Of a stretch of DNA of 64,000 bases, positions 35,735-44,830 are shown piece after piece. The position numbers and the translations under genes are program-made. The DNA lies in contig NZ_CP012100.1 in NCBI RefSeq assembly GCF_001182785.1, forward strand, positions 62,001 to 126,000. Direction: 5' to 3'. The stretch's first letter is position 1, and each line of letters starts with the position of its first letter. Source of the DNA: Bacillus thuringiensis (lineage in GTDB: Bacteria; Bacillota; Bacilli; Bacillales; Bacillaceae_G). The notes under the pieces are model-generated. The model made no database searches. It saw only the letters and a list, made by a program, of their open reading frames with translations, and had not been told where the DNA came from.

Positions 35735-36934
35735 ATGAAGACCAGAGATAGTTATAAAATTATAGTAATTGGTTCTGGGACTGCAGGACTATCTTCTACT
35801 GCACATTTGTTACGAAATGTCCCCCTATTGAAAGAAAGTATAGCAATCATTGATCCATCAAAAAAACATTACTTTCAGCCACTATGGAGTTTAGTGGGGG
35901 GAGGTATTGTTTCAAAGGAAAGAACGATGCGTGATCAAGAATCGCTTATTCCAAAAGGAGCAACGTGGATTCCTAAAAGTGTTGTTAAGTTATTTCCGAC
36001 TGAAAATAAGATACTTTTAGATGATGGACTACTGCTTGAGTATGAAATTCTTATTGTAGCAGCGGGTATACAAATAAATTGGGAAGGTATTAAAGGCTTA
36101 AAAGAGTCTATTGGGGATAGTGGGGTTTGTAGCAATTACTCTTATAAATATGTTGATTCAACTTGGAGAGAAATTGAAAAATTTAAAGGAGGAAATGCGA
36201 TTTTTACGCATCCCAATACTCCTATTAAATGCGGTGGTGCTCCACAAAAAATTATGTATTTAGCAGAAGAGTATTTTTGTAAAATTGGTGTAAAAAACAG
36301 AAGTGAAGTAATGTTTTATTCTGCAAATAGTAACATCTTTCAGGTTCCTCGATATGCAAATACTTTAGAACAAGTACTAGAAAGAAAGCAAATTATAACG
36401 AACTATAATAAAAACTTAGTAGAGATTATCGCTGAAAAAAGAGAAGCAATTTTTGAAGATACGCAAACACTGAAAAGAGAAACTGTACCATACAGTATGA
36501 TCCATGTTGTTCCACCAATGGGGCCACCTAATTTTATTAAAGAGAGTGAGATAAGTGATTCTCAGGGGTGGGTAGATATAGACCCTTATACTTTGCAGCA
36601 TGTACAGTATAAGAATATTTTCGGACTTGGAGATTGTACCAATTTACCCACCTCTAAAACTGGAGCGGCAATTCGAAAACAAATACCTGTCTTAAAACAA
36701 AATATTATGGACGTACTTAACGGAAGAGACTTGCATGCTAAATATGATGGATATACATCCTGTCCGATTGTTACAGGATATAAAAGTCTTATACTCGCTG
36801 AATTTAACTATGAACATGAGCCCCAAGAAACGTTTCCATTTAATCAAGCGAAAGAACGGTATAGTATGTTTTTACTTAAAAGATATATGTTTCCCTATAT
36901 GTATTGGAATTTAATGCTGAAAGGGATCCTATAG
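35735..36934 (+). CDS. sqr: Sulfide:quinone oxidoreductase (type II)
   Basis: SQR oxidises sulfide to sulfane sulfur and passes electrons to membrane quinone. This 399-aa flavoprotein has the FAD-binding IIVIGSGTAGLSS at about 9-21, FQPLWSLVGGG, ILIVAAGIQINWEGIKGL, a cysteine in IKCGGAPQKI, the second FAD motif NIFGLGDCTNLPTSKTGAAI, and GYTSCPIVTGY. The C-terminal amphipathic stretch (LLKRYMFPYMYWNLMLKG) fits membrane attachment. The ATG follows ATAGGAAGAGG. The next gene, a persulfide dioxygenase-rhodanese, uses its product. No CstR-type regulator gene is adjacent. Confidence 0.93.
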   Translation: MKTRDSYKIIVIGSGTAGLSSTAHLLRNVPLLKESIAIIDPSKKHYFQPLWSLVGGGIVSKERTMRDQESLIPKGATWIPKSVVKLFPTENKILLDDGLLLEYEILIVAAGIQINWEGIKGLKESIGDSGVCSNYSYKYVDSTWREIEKFKGGNAIFTHPNTPIKCGGAPQKIMYLAEEYFCKIGVKNRSEVMFYSANSNIFQVPRYANTLEQVLERKQIITNYNKNLVEIIAEKREAIFEDTQTLKRETVPYSMIHVVPPMGPPNFIKESEISDSQGWVDIDPYTLQHVQYKNIFGLGDCTNLPTSKTGAAIRKQIPVLKQNIMDVLNGRDLHAKYDGYTSCPIVTGYKSLILAEFNYEHEPQETFPFNQAKERYSMFLLKRYMFPYMYWNLMLKGIL

Positions 36935-37001
36935 GAGAAGATAAAAAGTGGTTATAAACAGTTGAAAAGAAATTTGAAATAACTATTTGGAGGGAATAGC
37001 T

Positions 37002-38423
37002 ATGCTTTTAAAATATTTTTATGATGAAAAATTAGCACATGCTTCCTATTTAGTTGGGTGTCAGAAGGAAGGTGTAGCAATTGTAATTGATCCAGGTCGC
37101 TATATAGAACAATATATAGAGTTTGCTAAGAAGGAGGGGATGGAAGTAATTGCTGCGGCTGAGACTCACATTCATGCAGATTTTCTTTCTGGATCTAGAG
37201 AACTTTCTAATCTTTATCATGCAAATTTATATGTATCTGATGAAGGAGATTGTGATTGGAAATATCAATATCTCAACGAAGGTCGATACAAATTGGTTAG
37301 AGAGGGCACAGAGTTTAAAGTAGGCCATATAAAATTTAATGTAATTTCCACCCCAGGGCATACGCCTGAAAGTATTTCTTTTTTAGTGACTGATACAAGT
37401 CAAAATAATATTACGAATGATAAACCGATAGGAATTTTCACAGGTGACTTTATATTTGTAGGAGATATAGGAAGACCTGATTTATTAGAAACAGCTGTTG
37501 GTATGAAAGATACTGCACAAATAGGGGCGAAACAATTATTTGATTCTATACAAAAAGTAAAAATACTCCCTGATTATTTGCAAATATGGCCATCGCATGG
37601 TGCGGGAAGCGCATGTGGAAAAGCATTAGGAGCAATTCCAACTTCTACATTAGGTTATGAAAAAATGTTTAATTGGGCATTTCAGTGTAATGAAGAAAGT
37701 GATTTTATATCAACTTTATTGACAGGACAGCCAGAGCCTCCAAAGTATTTTTCATTAATGAAGAATTTAAATAAGTATGGTCCTCCAATTCGTAAGAAGA
37801 GAAAGATTACTGCTATTAATACAGTAGAAGAACTTCAAGAAGTTATGAGAAGTGTCCAGCAAATAGTTGATATAAGGGATGTAGAGAGTTTTGCTTCTGG
37901 TCACATTGAGAAATCAATTAACATACCGTATAACAATTCTTTCACAACTTGGTGTGGATGGTTACTAGATTATAAAACAGAGACTTTAATAATTCTAGAT
38001 GAGGAAAAGGTTAAGGTTGAGGAAGTCATTAGGGACTTTGAATCTATTGGGCTAGATAATATTGTTGCTTTTGCACCTTTAAAAGTAATAAAAAAATTTG
38101 ATATATTAGAAGGCTACAAGGAAAAAACATCAATTGAATTATATCGGTATATAAAAGATAGAAGTGTTAAGGTTATCGATGTACGTAGTAAAAAAGAGTG
38201 GGAGGAAGGACACCTTCATGATGCAATACATATTATGTTAGGCAATCTATTTGAGAAGATAGATTCTGTACCGAAAGATTGTCCAATAGTTTTACAATGT
38301 CGAACTGGTTTGCGTTCCGCTATAGCAGCTAGCATCTTACAAAAAGCTGGTATAAAGGAAGTAGTTAATTTAAAAGGCGGATTTCTCGAGTGGAAAAAGT
38401 TTGGATTACCATACGAGAATTAA
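37002..38423 (+). CDS. cstB: Persulfide dioxygenase-rhodanese fusion (CstB-like)
   Basis: The start is taken as ATG 37002 with TTTGGAGGG upstream, giving 473 aa. Residues 1-245 are a metallo-beta-lactamase-fold persulfide dioxygenase: ETHIHADFLSGSREL, ISTPGHTPESISFLV and IFTGDFIFVGDIGRPDLL provide the iron ligands. A degenerate rhodanese domain (about 270-350) lacks the active cysteine. A second rhodanese (about 375-473) has it in VLQCRTGLRSAIAASIL. This is the CstB architecture, which oxidises low-molecular-weight persulfides to thiosulfate. It is 67 bp after sqr and likely cotranscribed; together they detoxify sulfide. Confidence 0.9.
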   Translation: MLLKYFYDEKLAHASYLVGCQKEGVAIVIDPGRYIEQYIEFAKKEGMEVIAAAETHIHADFLSGSRELSNLYHANLYVSDEGDCDWKYQYLNEGRYKLVREGTEFKVGHIKFNVISTPGHTPESISFLVTDTSQNNITNDKPIGIFTGDFIFVGDIGRPDLLETAVGMKDTAQIGAKQLFDSIQKVKILPDYLQIWPSHGAGSACGKALGAIPTSTLGYEKMFNWAFQCNEESDFISTLLTGQPEPPKYFSLMKNLNKYGPPIRKKRKITAINTVEELQEVMRSVQQIVDIRDVESFASGHIEKSINIPYNNSFTTWCGWLLDYKTETLIILDEEKVKVEEVIRDFESIGLDNIVAFAPLKVIKKFDILEGYKEKTSIELYRYIKDRSVKVIDVRSKKEWEEGHLHDAIHIMLGNLFEKIDSVPKDCPIVLQCRTGLRSAIAASILQKAGIKEVVNLKGGFLEWKKFGLPYEN

Positions 38424-38592
38424 TTTTTATCTAGTAATTCATTAAATTAGATATTTATCTTATTAATTAATAGCTTATGTTATTACAATTATAATAAAGA
38501 TTGGGTGATGAAACCAGTATTGTAATACATTGTATATTGTATTAATATTTATATATTCTTGTTAAATATTATAGAATTGGGTGATGATATTG

Positions 38593-39078
38593 ATGAAAAC
38601 AATTAAATCTATAACATGTATGTCAGTTTTATTATTCATTTTTACATTATTTTTACCAAAAAATTTAGCATTCGCAGAAGAGACGGATAAGGTTTGGGAT
38701 CCAGAGAAAGGGACTATTTCTGGTTATATCTGGTTTGATGAAAATGAGGATGGTTGGATTGATCCTGAGGAACAAACAATCGCACCTGAAATAGGTGAAA
38801 TAAAGTTATATTTAATTAATGAAAATGAAGAAATAGTTGAAGAAAAAATAGTGTCTAGATTACAAAATGGGCAAGCTCATTACTATTTTGAGGTAGAAGA
38901 AGGAAAGTATAAAATACGAGCTGAGTTTACTGAAAAGGGAAAATATCAGCTTACTAGAGATGGAAGAGATTCATTTTTCAATTCTACAACAAACGAAACA
39001 AGGTATTATGAAATTATGAAGTCATACAATATAGATAGTATTCAGCTCGGGTATAAAAAGCTTCTTAAGTCTATTTAA
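38593..39078 (+). CDS. Secreted SdrD_B/Cna_B-like domain protein, 161 aa
   Basis: I take ATG 38593 (MKTIKSITCMSVLLFIFTLF) as the start, with GGGTGAT upstream; the frame is open four codons further. A signal peptide ends at about residue 29 (LAFA). The mature protein opens with GTISGYIWFDENEDGWIDPE, the SdrD_B-type calcium-binding pattern. A prealbumin-like beta fold follows (IKLYLINENEEIVEEKIV ... HYYFEVEEGKYKIRAEF). No LPXTG or membrane tail is present, so it is probably released. The role is unknown. The gene is single, 170 bp after cstB. Confidence 0.75.
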   Translation: MKTIKSITCMSVLLFIFTLFLPKNLAFAEETDKVWDPEKGTISGYIWFDENEDGWIDPEEQTIAPEIGEIKLYLINENEEIVEEKIVSRLQNGQAHYYFEVEEGKYKIRAEFTEKGKYQLTRDGRDSFFNSTTNETRYYEIMKSYNIDSIQLGYKKLLKSI

Positions 39079-39390
39079 AGTAAGGAAAAAAGCTAAAGGT
39101 GATAGTAAAAAGGTTGGATTTCAATTTTAAGTGGGGCATGCGCCTCTCTTTTTTTAACAGATTTGTTGATTATATTATTTGATGTTATATGAGAAAAGTG
39201 GAGGCGTTTATCGTTGATGATTTTTGGACGATTAGATCGTGAACAGAGCTTTCATGTTTTATTTTGTAACTTCACTGTAATGGAATTATGTACGACTACA
39301 GCACCAGAACATTGAGTTTTCTAGTTCTTTACAATAGAGACTTTTACTTTATTGTATCATTAGATTAATCTCACAGAACGAGAAAATGTA

Positions 39391-39522
39391 ATGTGCTCCT
39401 ATTTTAGGGGTTTTTCATTATTGGTAATTTCATGTACCGTATTTAAAAATAAATCCAATTTGGAAGAAGTGAAGCAGGATGAGCTTCCTACAAAAGTGAA
39501 AGAAAAACTTGCTGCGAAATAA
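39391..39522 (+). pseudogene. Possible small lipoprotein-like frame or 3' relic, 43 codons
   Basis: The frame from ATG 39391 reads MCSYFRGFSLLVISCTVF, then NKSNLEEVKQDELPTKVKEK. The charged helix looks like real protein, and a strong terminator follows 2 bp after the stop. The ribosome site is weak, so this may be the 3' end of a lost gene. Confidence 0.35.
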
Positions 39523-39523
39523 T

Positions 39524-39557
39524 AAAAAGGATTTGGCCTTAAAGGTCAAATCCTTTT
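39524..39557 (+). terminator. Rho-independent terminator
   Basis: AAAAAGGATTTGGCC pairs with GGTCAAATCCTTTT with a short loop and a T run. It insulates the bce genes from upstream. Confidence 0.8.
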
Positions 39558-39780
39558 CTGTTTTCAAAATCTTTTTGTGAAATGAATATAAATCCATATC
39601 TTTTAAATTGAGATGTTGTTACGCCGTAACTAGTTTGTTTATTTCCACTAATTACTTAAGTCTTATCATTTTTGCAACAAAACTTATCCGTCCATTTGGT
39701 AAGGCATCGAATAAACCTTACGTATACCACTGCGATTTCTGATAACTTACATGTAGAGATATCACTCAATATAACAAAAA

Positions 39781-39802
39781 TGTAATGTTAATGAAATGTA
39801 AT
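39781..39802 (+). promoter_or_regulatory. Direct repeat upstream of bceA, candidate response-regulator site
   Basis: TGTAAT occurs at 39781-39786 and 39797-39802, within AATGTAATGTTAATGAAATG. Two TGTAAT half-sites 16 bp apart, about 80-100 bp before bceA, suit OmpR-type regulators such as BceR. This is inference. Confidence 0.35.
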
Positions 39803-39880
39803 TCCACCGATACTAGTAATGAAATTATATAAAATGAAGGGGAGTTAAAGAATTTTTATAATGAAAAAGGAGAAGTATTA

Positions 39881-40648
39881 ATGCGAAATATATTAAGTGT
39901 AGAAAAAATTGAAAAATATTATGGTAATAAAGATAACGTAACAAAGGCTATAGATAATATTAGTTTTAAGGTAGATGAGGGAGAATTTGTTGGGATAATG
40001 GGGCCTTCAGGAAGTGGCAAAACTACATTACTTAACTGTATATCAACGATTGATCATGTTACGACGGGAAAAATAATGATAAATAATAGTGACATTACGC
40101 GGTTAAAATCAAAATCACTAGATAAGTTTAGACAAAATGAATTAGGGTTTATATTTCAGGACTTTAATTTATTAGATACTCTTACCGCTTATGAAAATAT
40201 TGCCCTAGCGTTAACTATAAAAGGTGAGGAAAGTTCAGAAATTGATGGGAAAATACAAGCAGTTGCAAAATATTTAGACATTGAACAAGTATTAAGCAAA
40301 TACCCTTATCAAATGTCAGGCGGACAAAAACAAAGGGTTGGTTCGGCAAGAGCTATCGTAACAGATCCATCTTTAGTACTTGCAGATGAACCAACAGGAT
40401 CGTTAGATTCTAAATCAGCTAGATTATTACTTGAAAGATTTGAAAGTCTAAATAAGGATTTAAAAGCTACAATACTTATGGTTACTCATGATGCATTTAC
40501 AGCAAGCTATGCTCATAGAATTCTTTTTATTAATGATGGCAAGATATTTATCGAGTTGGTAAGAGGAAATGATTCCAGAAAAGAGTTCTTTACTAAAATT
40601 ATCGAAGTTATAACCCTTCTTGGAGGTGACGATAATAATGTACTCTAA
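39881..40648 (+). CDS. bceA: Bce-type ABC transporter ATPase
   Basis: This 255-aa ATPase of the BceA class energises a peptide-antibiotic resistance transporter. It has Walker A GPSGSGKTT at about 46-54, the Q-loop FIFQDFNLLDTLTAYENIAL, the signature MSGGQKQRVGSARAIV, Walker B LVLADEPTGSLDSK and the switch histidine in ILMVTHDAF. AAAAAGGAGAAG precedes the ATG. It overlaps the permease start by 11 bp. The substrate is probably a cell-wall-active peptide; bacitracin itself is not proven. Confidence 0.92.
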   Translation: MRNILSVEKIEKYYGNKDNVTKAIDNISFKVDEGEFVGIMGPSGSGKTTLLNCISTIDHVTTGKIMINNSDITRLKSKSLDKFRQNELGFIFQDFNLLDTLTAYENIALALTIKGEESSEIDGKIQAVAKYLDIEQVLSKYPYQMSGGQKQRVGSARAIVTDPSLVLADEPTGSLDSKSARLLLERFESLNKDLKATILMVTHDAFTASYAHRILFINDGKIFIELVRGNDSRKEFFTKIIEVITLLGGDDNNVL

Positions 40649-42626
40649 GCTTGCTATTGAGAATGTAAAGAAAAGTATTAAAGATTATGCAATATATTTC
40701 TTAACACTAACACTGGCTGTTTGTATATTCTATAGCTTTAACTCCATAGAATCACAAAAGGCACTTATGGAAATTAGCGCTTCAGATAAAAAGTATGTGC
40801 CTACAGTAATGAACGCTATCTCAAATGTGTCAGTATTTGTATCCGTAATATTAGGTAGTTTAATATTGTATGCAAATAATTTCTTAATTAAAAAACGTAA
40901 AAAAGAATTAGGAATATACATGACTTTAGGTATGGGAAGAAGAAACATATCCAGAATATTAGTAACAGAGACATTTCTAGTTGGCGTTATATCTTTAGTG
41001 AGTGGACTTATAATAGGTATTGGAGTATCACAGGGATTATCTACATTTGCATTAAAGTTATATGAATTGCCCATCAATAAATATAAATTTACAATTTCAA
41101 CAGGTGCTATAGGTAAAAGCGTATTCTACTTTGGAATCATGTTTTTGCTTGTTATGTTATGTAATGTATATGTTGTTTCTAAATACAAAATAATTGATTT
41201 GTTAACAGCAGGTAGAAAAAACGAAGATGTAAAATTTAGAAATCCTCTTATCTATGTAATCACATTTATAATGTGTGTAGCATCACTTGGATATGCATAT
41301 GTGACTGTACTAAAAATTGGATTGAATTATCAAAATCCTATGCTCGTGGTATCAATCCTTCTTGGCATATTAGGTACATTTCTGTTTTTCTTTAGTTTAT
41401 CTGGATTTATATTATATGTTGTAAAGAAGAATAAAAAAGTCTATTTTAGAGGGTTAAATATATTTATCATCAAACAAATAAATAGTAAGGTTAATACAAA
41501 TTTTATATCCATGTCTGTAATCTGTTTAATGTTATTCCTTACAATGGTGACTTTATCTACAGGAATCAGCTTTAACAGAATAATGAACGCAACAATAAAA
41601 GAAACAACACCATTTGATGCCAGTATTACGTTGATGAATAGGGGTGAAAGTTACACGATAGAAGACGTATTAAATACATCAAATTTTAAACTAAGTAATA
41701 ATGAAAAATATGTATCTTATAATGTATATTCAGCAAAGATGGAAGTGGGGGACGTTGTACCAGAAGTAACTAAAAATGCTAAGAATTTCGTTGTGGATTT
41801 CATTAAAGTATCTGATTATAATAAAATTTTAAATCTCAAAGGTGAAAAGAAAATTACTTTAAATAACAATGAAATTTTACTTTTATCAAATGAAAGCCGG
41901 TTGGTTAATTCGATAAATGAAAGATTAAAAAATAGCAATAAGGTGAATATTAAAGAAAAAGAATATCTGGTAAAACACGCTAAAGTTATACAAGAGAATC
42001 TTTACACTTCTGATGTGCCACTTAATTTCTTCGCAATCGTTATAAATGATGAGTTTGTATCAGGCTACAAAATTGGTACATCCGTACTTAATGTAAATTA
42101 TTTAGATGGAAATAGAGAAGAATATAATAAAAAATATGATAACGTTGCAAGGGGCTTTTATGACGAAAATGGCCCGAAATTAAATATTGCATATATATCA
42201 GGCAAATCAAAGGATGAAGTTCGTGCAGAAAGTAAGGGATTGAAAACCATCATACTGTTTATTGGGATATATATAGGTATTGTATTTTTAATAACGAGTA
42301 TGGCTGTATTAGCTCTTCAACAATTATCAGAAGCCAGTGATAGCATAGAGCGATATAAATCTTTGAAGAGAATTGGTTCAAACGGAACAATGATCGACAA
42401 AACGATTTTTATTCAAACTTTCGTATACTTTAGTCTTCCAGTTATTCTTGCCCTAATGCATTCTGTAGTTGGAATTTATGTAATCAATAATTTTATTAAC
42501 GCAATTCAAAAAACAAACATTACTTTACCAGCATTGATGACTGGCTTAGTCTTTCTTGTAGTTTATGTAGGATATTTCTACACGACATATGTCGGGTATA
42601 AAAATATTGTAAAAAGTAATACTTGA
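40638..42626 (+). CDS. bceB: Bce-type ABC transporter permease
   Basis: The frame is open from 40620, but GGAGGTG precedes ATG 40638, giving 662 aa. The layout is that of BceB: one N-terminal span (YAIYFLTLTLAVCIFYSF), an FtsX-like group of spans to about residue 310, and a ~190-residue extracellular sensor domain. Three C-terminal spans follow (IILFIGIYIGIVFLITSMAV, TFVYFSLPVILALM, LMTGLVFLVVYVGYFY). The large loop binds the peptide or its lipid target and also signals flux to BceS. Confidence 0.92.
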   Translation: MYSKLAIENVKKSIKDYAIYFLTLTLAVCIFYSFNSIESQKALMEISASDKKYVPTVMNAISNVSVFVSVILGSLILYANNFLIKKRKKELGIYMTLGMGRRNISRILVTETFLVGVISLVSGLIIGIGVSQGLSTFALKLYELPINKYKFTISTGAIGKSVFYFGIMFLLVMLCNVYVVSKYKIIDLLTAGRKNEDVKFRNPLIYVITFIMCVASLGYAYVTVLKIGLNYQNPMLVVSILLGILGTFLFFFSLSGFILYVVKKNKKVYFRGLNIFIIKQINSKVNTNFISMSVICLMLFLTMVTLSTGISFNRIMNATIKETTPFDASITLMNRGESYTIEDVLNTSNFKLSNNEKYVSYNVYSAKMEVGDVVPEVTKNAKNFVVDFIKVSDYNKILNLKGEKKITLNNNEILLLSNESRLVNSINERLKNSNKVNIKEKEYLVKHAKVIQENLYTSDVPLNFFAIVINDEFVSGYKIGTSVLNVNYLDGNREEYNKKYDNVARGFYDENGPKLNIAYISGKSKDEVRAESKGLKTIILFIGIYIGIVFLITSMAVLALQQLSEASDSIERYKSLKRIGSNGTMIDKTIFIQTFVYFSLPVILALMHSVVGIYVINNFINAIQKTNITLPALMTGLVFLVVYVGYFYTTYVGYKNIVKSNT

Positions 42627-42641
42627 TTTTATAATGCGCAT

Positions 42642-42682
42642 TAAGGCTATTACACCTTGTTTCTCAAGATGTAATGGCCTTA
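42642..42682 (+). terminator. Imperfect hairpin between bceB and bceR
   Basis: TAAGGCTATTACACCTTG pairs with CAAGATGTAATGGCCTTA with two mismatches around a 5-nt loop. No strong T run follows, so it may only partly terminate and lower bceRS expression relative to bceAB. Confidence 0.5.
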
Positions 42683-42707
42683 TATTCTGTATAGGGAGGG
42701 AAAAATC

Positions 42708-43379
42708 ATGAAAAAAATCATTCTGATCGAAGATGATGCAATCATTAGAGAAGAATTACAACATTTTTTTATAAAGTATGGATATGAAGTACAGGCTCCT
42801 ACAGATTTTAATCATATTATCGAATATATAGAAAGTGAGAATGCAGACCTTATATTACTAGACATAAATCTTCCTGTGTTCGATGGCTATTATATATGCA
42901 GAGAAATACGTAAAACTTCAGATGTTCCAATCTTCATGGTTACAAGTAGAGATAGTGATGTAGATGAACTAATAAGCATGAATTTAGGAGCGGATGATTT
43001 TATAACAAAGCCTTATAATACAGAAATACTATTAGCAAGAGTAACAAACATTTTAAGAAGAACATCTGGAGATTTCAAGATAAATCATATCTTAATTTAT
43101 AGGGATTTTAATTTAAATCTTTCAAATGCAACAGTTACTTATCAAGACAAATCTGTAGAATTAACTAAAAATGAAGTTAAAATACTCTCATGCTTAATAA
43201 ATAATCGCGGAAATATTGTAAAAAGAGATTCACTTATAGAAACTTTATGGAAATCTGATTATTTTGTGGATGATAGCACCTTAACTGTTAATATAAATAG
43301 ATTAAGAAAAAAGCTTGAAGAGATAGGTATAGAAAATCCAATTGCAACAAGAAGAAGCTTAGGGTATATAATGCCATGA
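42708..43379 (+). CDS. bceR: OmpR-type response regulator (BceR-like)
   Basis: This 223-aa regulator has a receiver domain with acidic pocket E8-D9-D10, phosphoacceptor D52 in LILLDINLPVFDGY, and FMVTSRDS and DFITKPYN later. The winged-helix DNA-binding domain follows (LTKNEVKILSCLINNRGNIV, TLTVNINRLRKKL, RSLGYIMP). AGGGAGGG precedes the ATG. Its stop overlaps the kinase start. It should activate bceAB on peptide stress. Confidence 0.9.
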   Translation: MKKIILIEDDAIIREELQHFFIKYGYEVQAPTDFNHIIEYIESENADLILLDINLPVFDGYYICREIRKTSDVPIFMVTSRDSDVDELISMNLGADDFITKPYNTEILLARVTNILRRTSGDFKINHILIYRDFNLNLSNATVTYQDKSVELTKNEVKILSCLINNRGNIVKRDSLIETLWKSDYFVDDSTLTVNINRLRKKLEEIGIENPIATRRSLGYIMP

Positions 43380-44398
43380 ATATAGGTGAATTTATTAAAG
43401 ATAAAATAGTAGTAATACTATCAAATATACTGGTATATATCATACTAGCAGGTATATTGCTGACTGCGCATGTTCCGTTCATTATCATATTCTTTGTCTT
43501 TTGTATTTGGTTTTTTCCATTGATTTCATATATGGCTATAGAATTTATAAGATGTAAAAATTATTATAATGAGATTAACGGCATATTAGAAAACTTGGAG
43601 AAAAAATACTTACTTCCAGAGGTAGTAAAGGAAGCAAATTTTATACATGGGGAAAAGCTTAACGCTATATTGAAAGAAGTAAGTAGAGATATGCATGAAA
43701 ATGTAAAGTATTATAGTGATATGCAATTGGATTACAGAGAATATATAGAGACATGGGTGCATGAAATTAAGACACCAATAGCTTCTACAAAGCTTATAAT
43801 TGAAAATAATCAAAATGAAGTAACGAATAAAATTGACTCTCAAATGGATCGGATTGAGGGGTTTGTAGAACAGGTTCTGTATTATTCTCGAAGCTCTAAC
43901 GTGAATAAAGACTATATGATAAAGCCAATCAATCTTGATAATGTAGTAAGGAATGTAATTAAAAGAAACTATAGGGATTTTATTCATAAGAGAATAAAAT
44001 TAGATATACAGGATATTGATGAGATTGTATATAGTGATGGAAAATGGGTTGAATTTATTATTAATCAAATAATAGGAAATTCTATAAAGTACTCAAATAA
44101 CAAAGAACAAATGATACGTATATGCTCAATTAAGAAAACTAACTCAGTAATACTAACTATAGAGGATAATGGCGTAGGAATAGTAACTAAAGATATAAAT
44201 AGAGTTTTTGAGAAAGGATTTACTGGAGAGAATGGAAGAAGATTTAGCAAAAGTACAGGAATGGGCTTGTATCTATGCGAAAAACTGTGCTCAAAATTAG
44301 GTATGAAAATTACCATTGATTCTGAAGTTAATAAGGGAACTAGGGTTACATTAATATTTCCGTTGTCAGGTATGGTAACTTTTGAACCTTATTTATAA
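43376..44398 (+). CDS. bceS: Intramembrane-sensing histidine kinase (BceS-like)
   Basis: This 340-aa kinase has two N-terminal spans (about 12-32 and 36-56) with almost no extracellular loop, as in BceS-type kinases that sense through the partner permease. The phosphoacceptor histidine is in WVHEIKTPIASTKLI at about residue 127. ATPase boxes follow: N in INQIIGNSIKYS, G1 in IEDNGVGIV and G2 in STGMGLYLCEKLC. It overlaps bceR by 4 bp. A terminator follows at 44452. Confidence 0.92.
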   Translation: MNIGEFIKDKIVVILSNILVYIILAGILLTAHVPFIIIFFVFCIWFFPLISYMAIEFIRCKNYYNEINGILENLEKKYLLPEVVKEANFIHGEKLNAILKEVSRDMHENVKYYSDMQLDYREYIETWVHEIKTPIASTKLIIENNQNEVTNKIDSQMDRIEGFVEQVLYYSRSSNVNKDYMIKPINLDNVVRNVIKRNYRDFIHKRIKLDIQDIDEIVYSDGKWVEFIINQIIGNSIKYSNNKEQMIRICSIKKTNSVILTIEDNGVGIVTKDINRVFEKGFTGENGRRFSKSTGMGLYLCEKLCSKLGMKITIDSEVNKGTRVTLIFPLSGMVTFEPYL

Positions 44399-44451
44399 AA
44401 TAGATGCTGCTATCTTTCCACGAATTTCGTATGAAACTTAAAAACAAACGT

Positions 44452-44492
44452 AAAACGGTATGAAAAGACTAGAAATTCTCTTTATACCGTTT
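44452..44492 (+). terminator. Terminator after bceS
   Basis: AAAACGGTAT pairs with ATACCGTTT, with a further AAGA/TCT pairing nearer the loop, about 55 bp after the bceS stop. Confidence 0.65.
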
Positions 44493-44506
44493 GTATTATT
44501 TAGTCA

Positions 44507-44538
44507 TTTAACGAATTCCCCGAAAGAATTCTCCTTCC
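44507..44538 (-). repeat. Inverted copy of the IS605-type right-end sequence
   Basis: Read on the minus strand it equals bases 70-101 with one mismatch (GGAAGGAGAATTCTTTCGGG and so on to GTTAAA). It stops exactly where the tnpB relic begins at 44533-44538. It therefore appears to be the end of a second element on the opposite strand, truncated against the relic. Confidence 0.55.
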
Positions 44539-44688
44539 ACAAAAACATGTAGCAGTTGTGGAAATGTGAAAAATATGTCATTGTCTGAGCGAGTATATTC
44601 TTGTATATGTGGTGTAAATCTCGATAGAGATTATAACGCAGCTATCAATATCAAAAATGAAGCAATACGCTTATTAGCGTTAGCATAG
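44533..44688 (+). pseudogene. tnpB: tnpB C-terminal fragment (zinc ribbon)
   Basis: Fifty-one codons encode PSTKTCSSCGNVKNMSLSER, VYSCICGVNLDRDYNAAINI and KNEAIRLLALA. This is the TnpB zinc ribbon (CxxC...CxC) and the last RuvC aspartate (LDRDYNAA). The rest of the nuclease is missing. It differs from the tnpB at 18087, so it comes from a separate element type. Confidence 0.9.
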
Positions 44689-44830
44689 ATAGCAATAAAA
44701 TAACCCTTGGAACGAGGGAGTTAGCTCGGTTGTCTTAGGACGAATTCGTTAGCTATCAAAAGTAACGACTAACCGAGAAGCCCCCACTTCAAACAGTTCA
44801 TTAGGACGTTAAGCGGCGGGTAGTTCGCCA
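44533..44830 (+). mobile_element. 3' relic of an IS200/IS605 element
   Basis: The relic keeps the end of tnpB and a structured right end (GAACGAGGGAGTTAGCTCGG, CTAACCGAGAAGCCCCCACTTC in part, AGGACGTTAAGCGGCGGGTAG in part). No tnpA or left end is present. The right boundary is approximate. Confidence 0.7.

Larger units (their letters stand above)
39079..39880. other. Intergenic stretch before bceA with a small frame and a terminator
   Basis: It holds the possible 43-codon frame at 39391-39522, the terminator at 39524-39557 and the bce upstream region with a direct repeat at 39781-39802. Nothing else is recognised. Confidence 0.5.
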
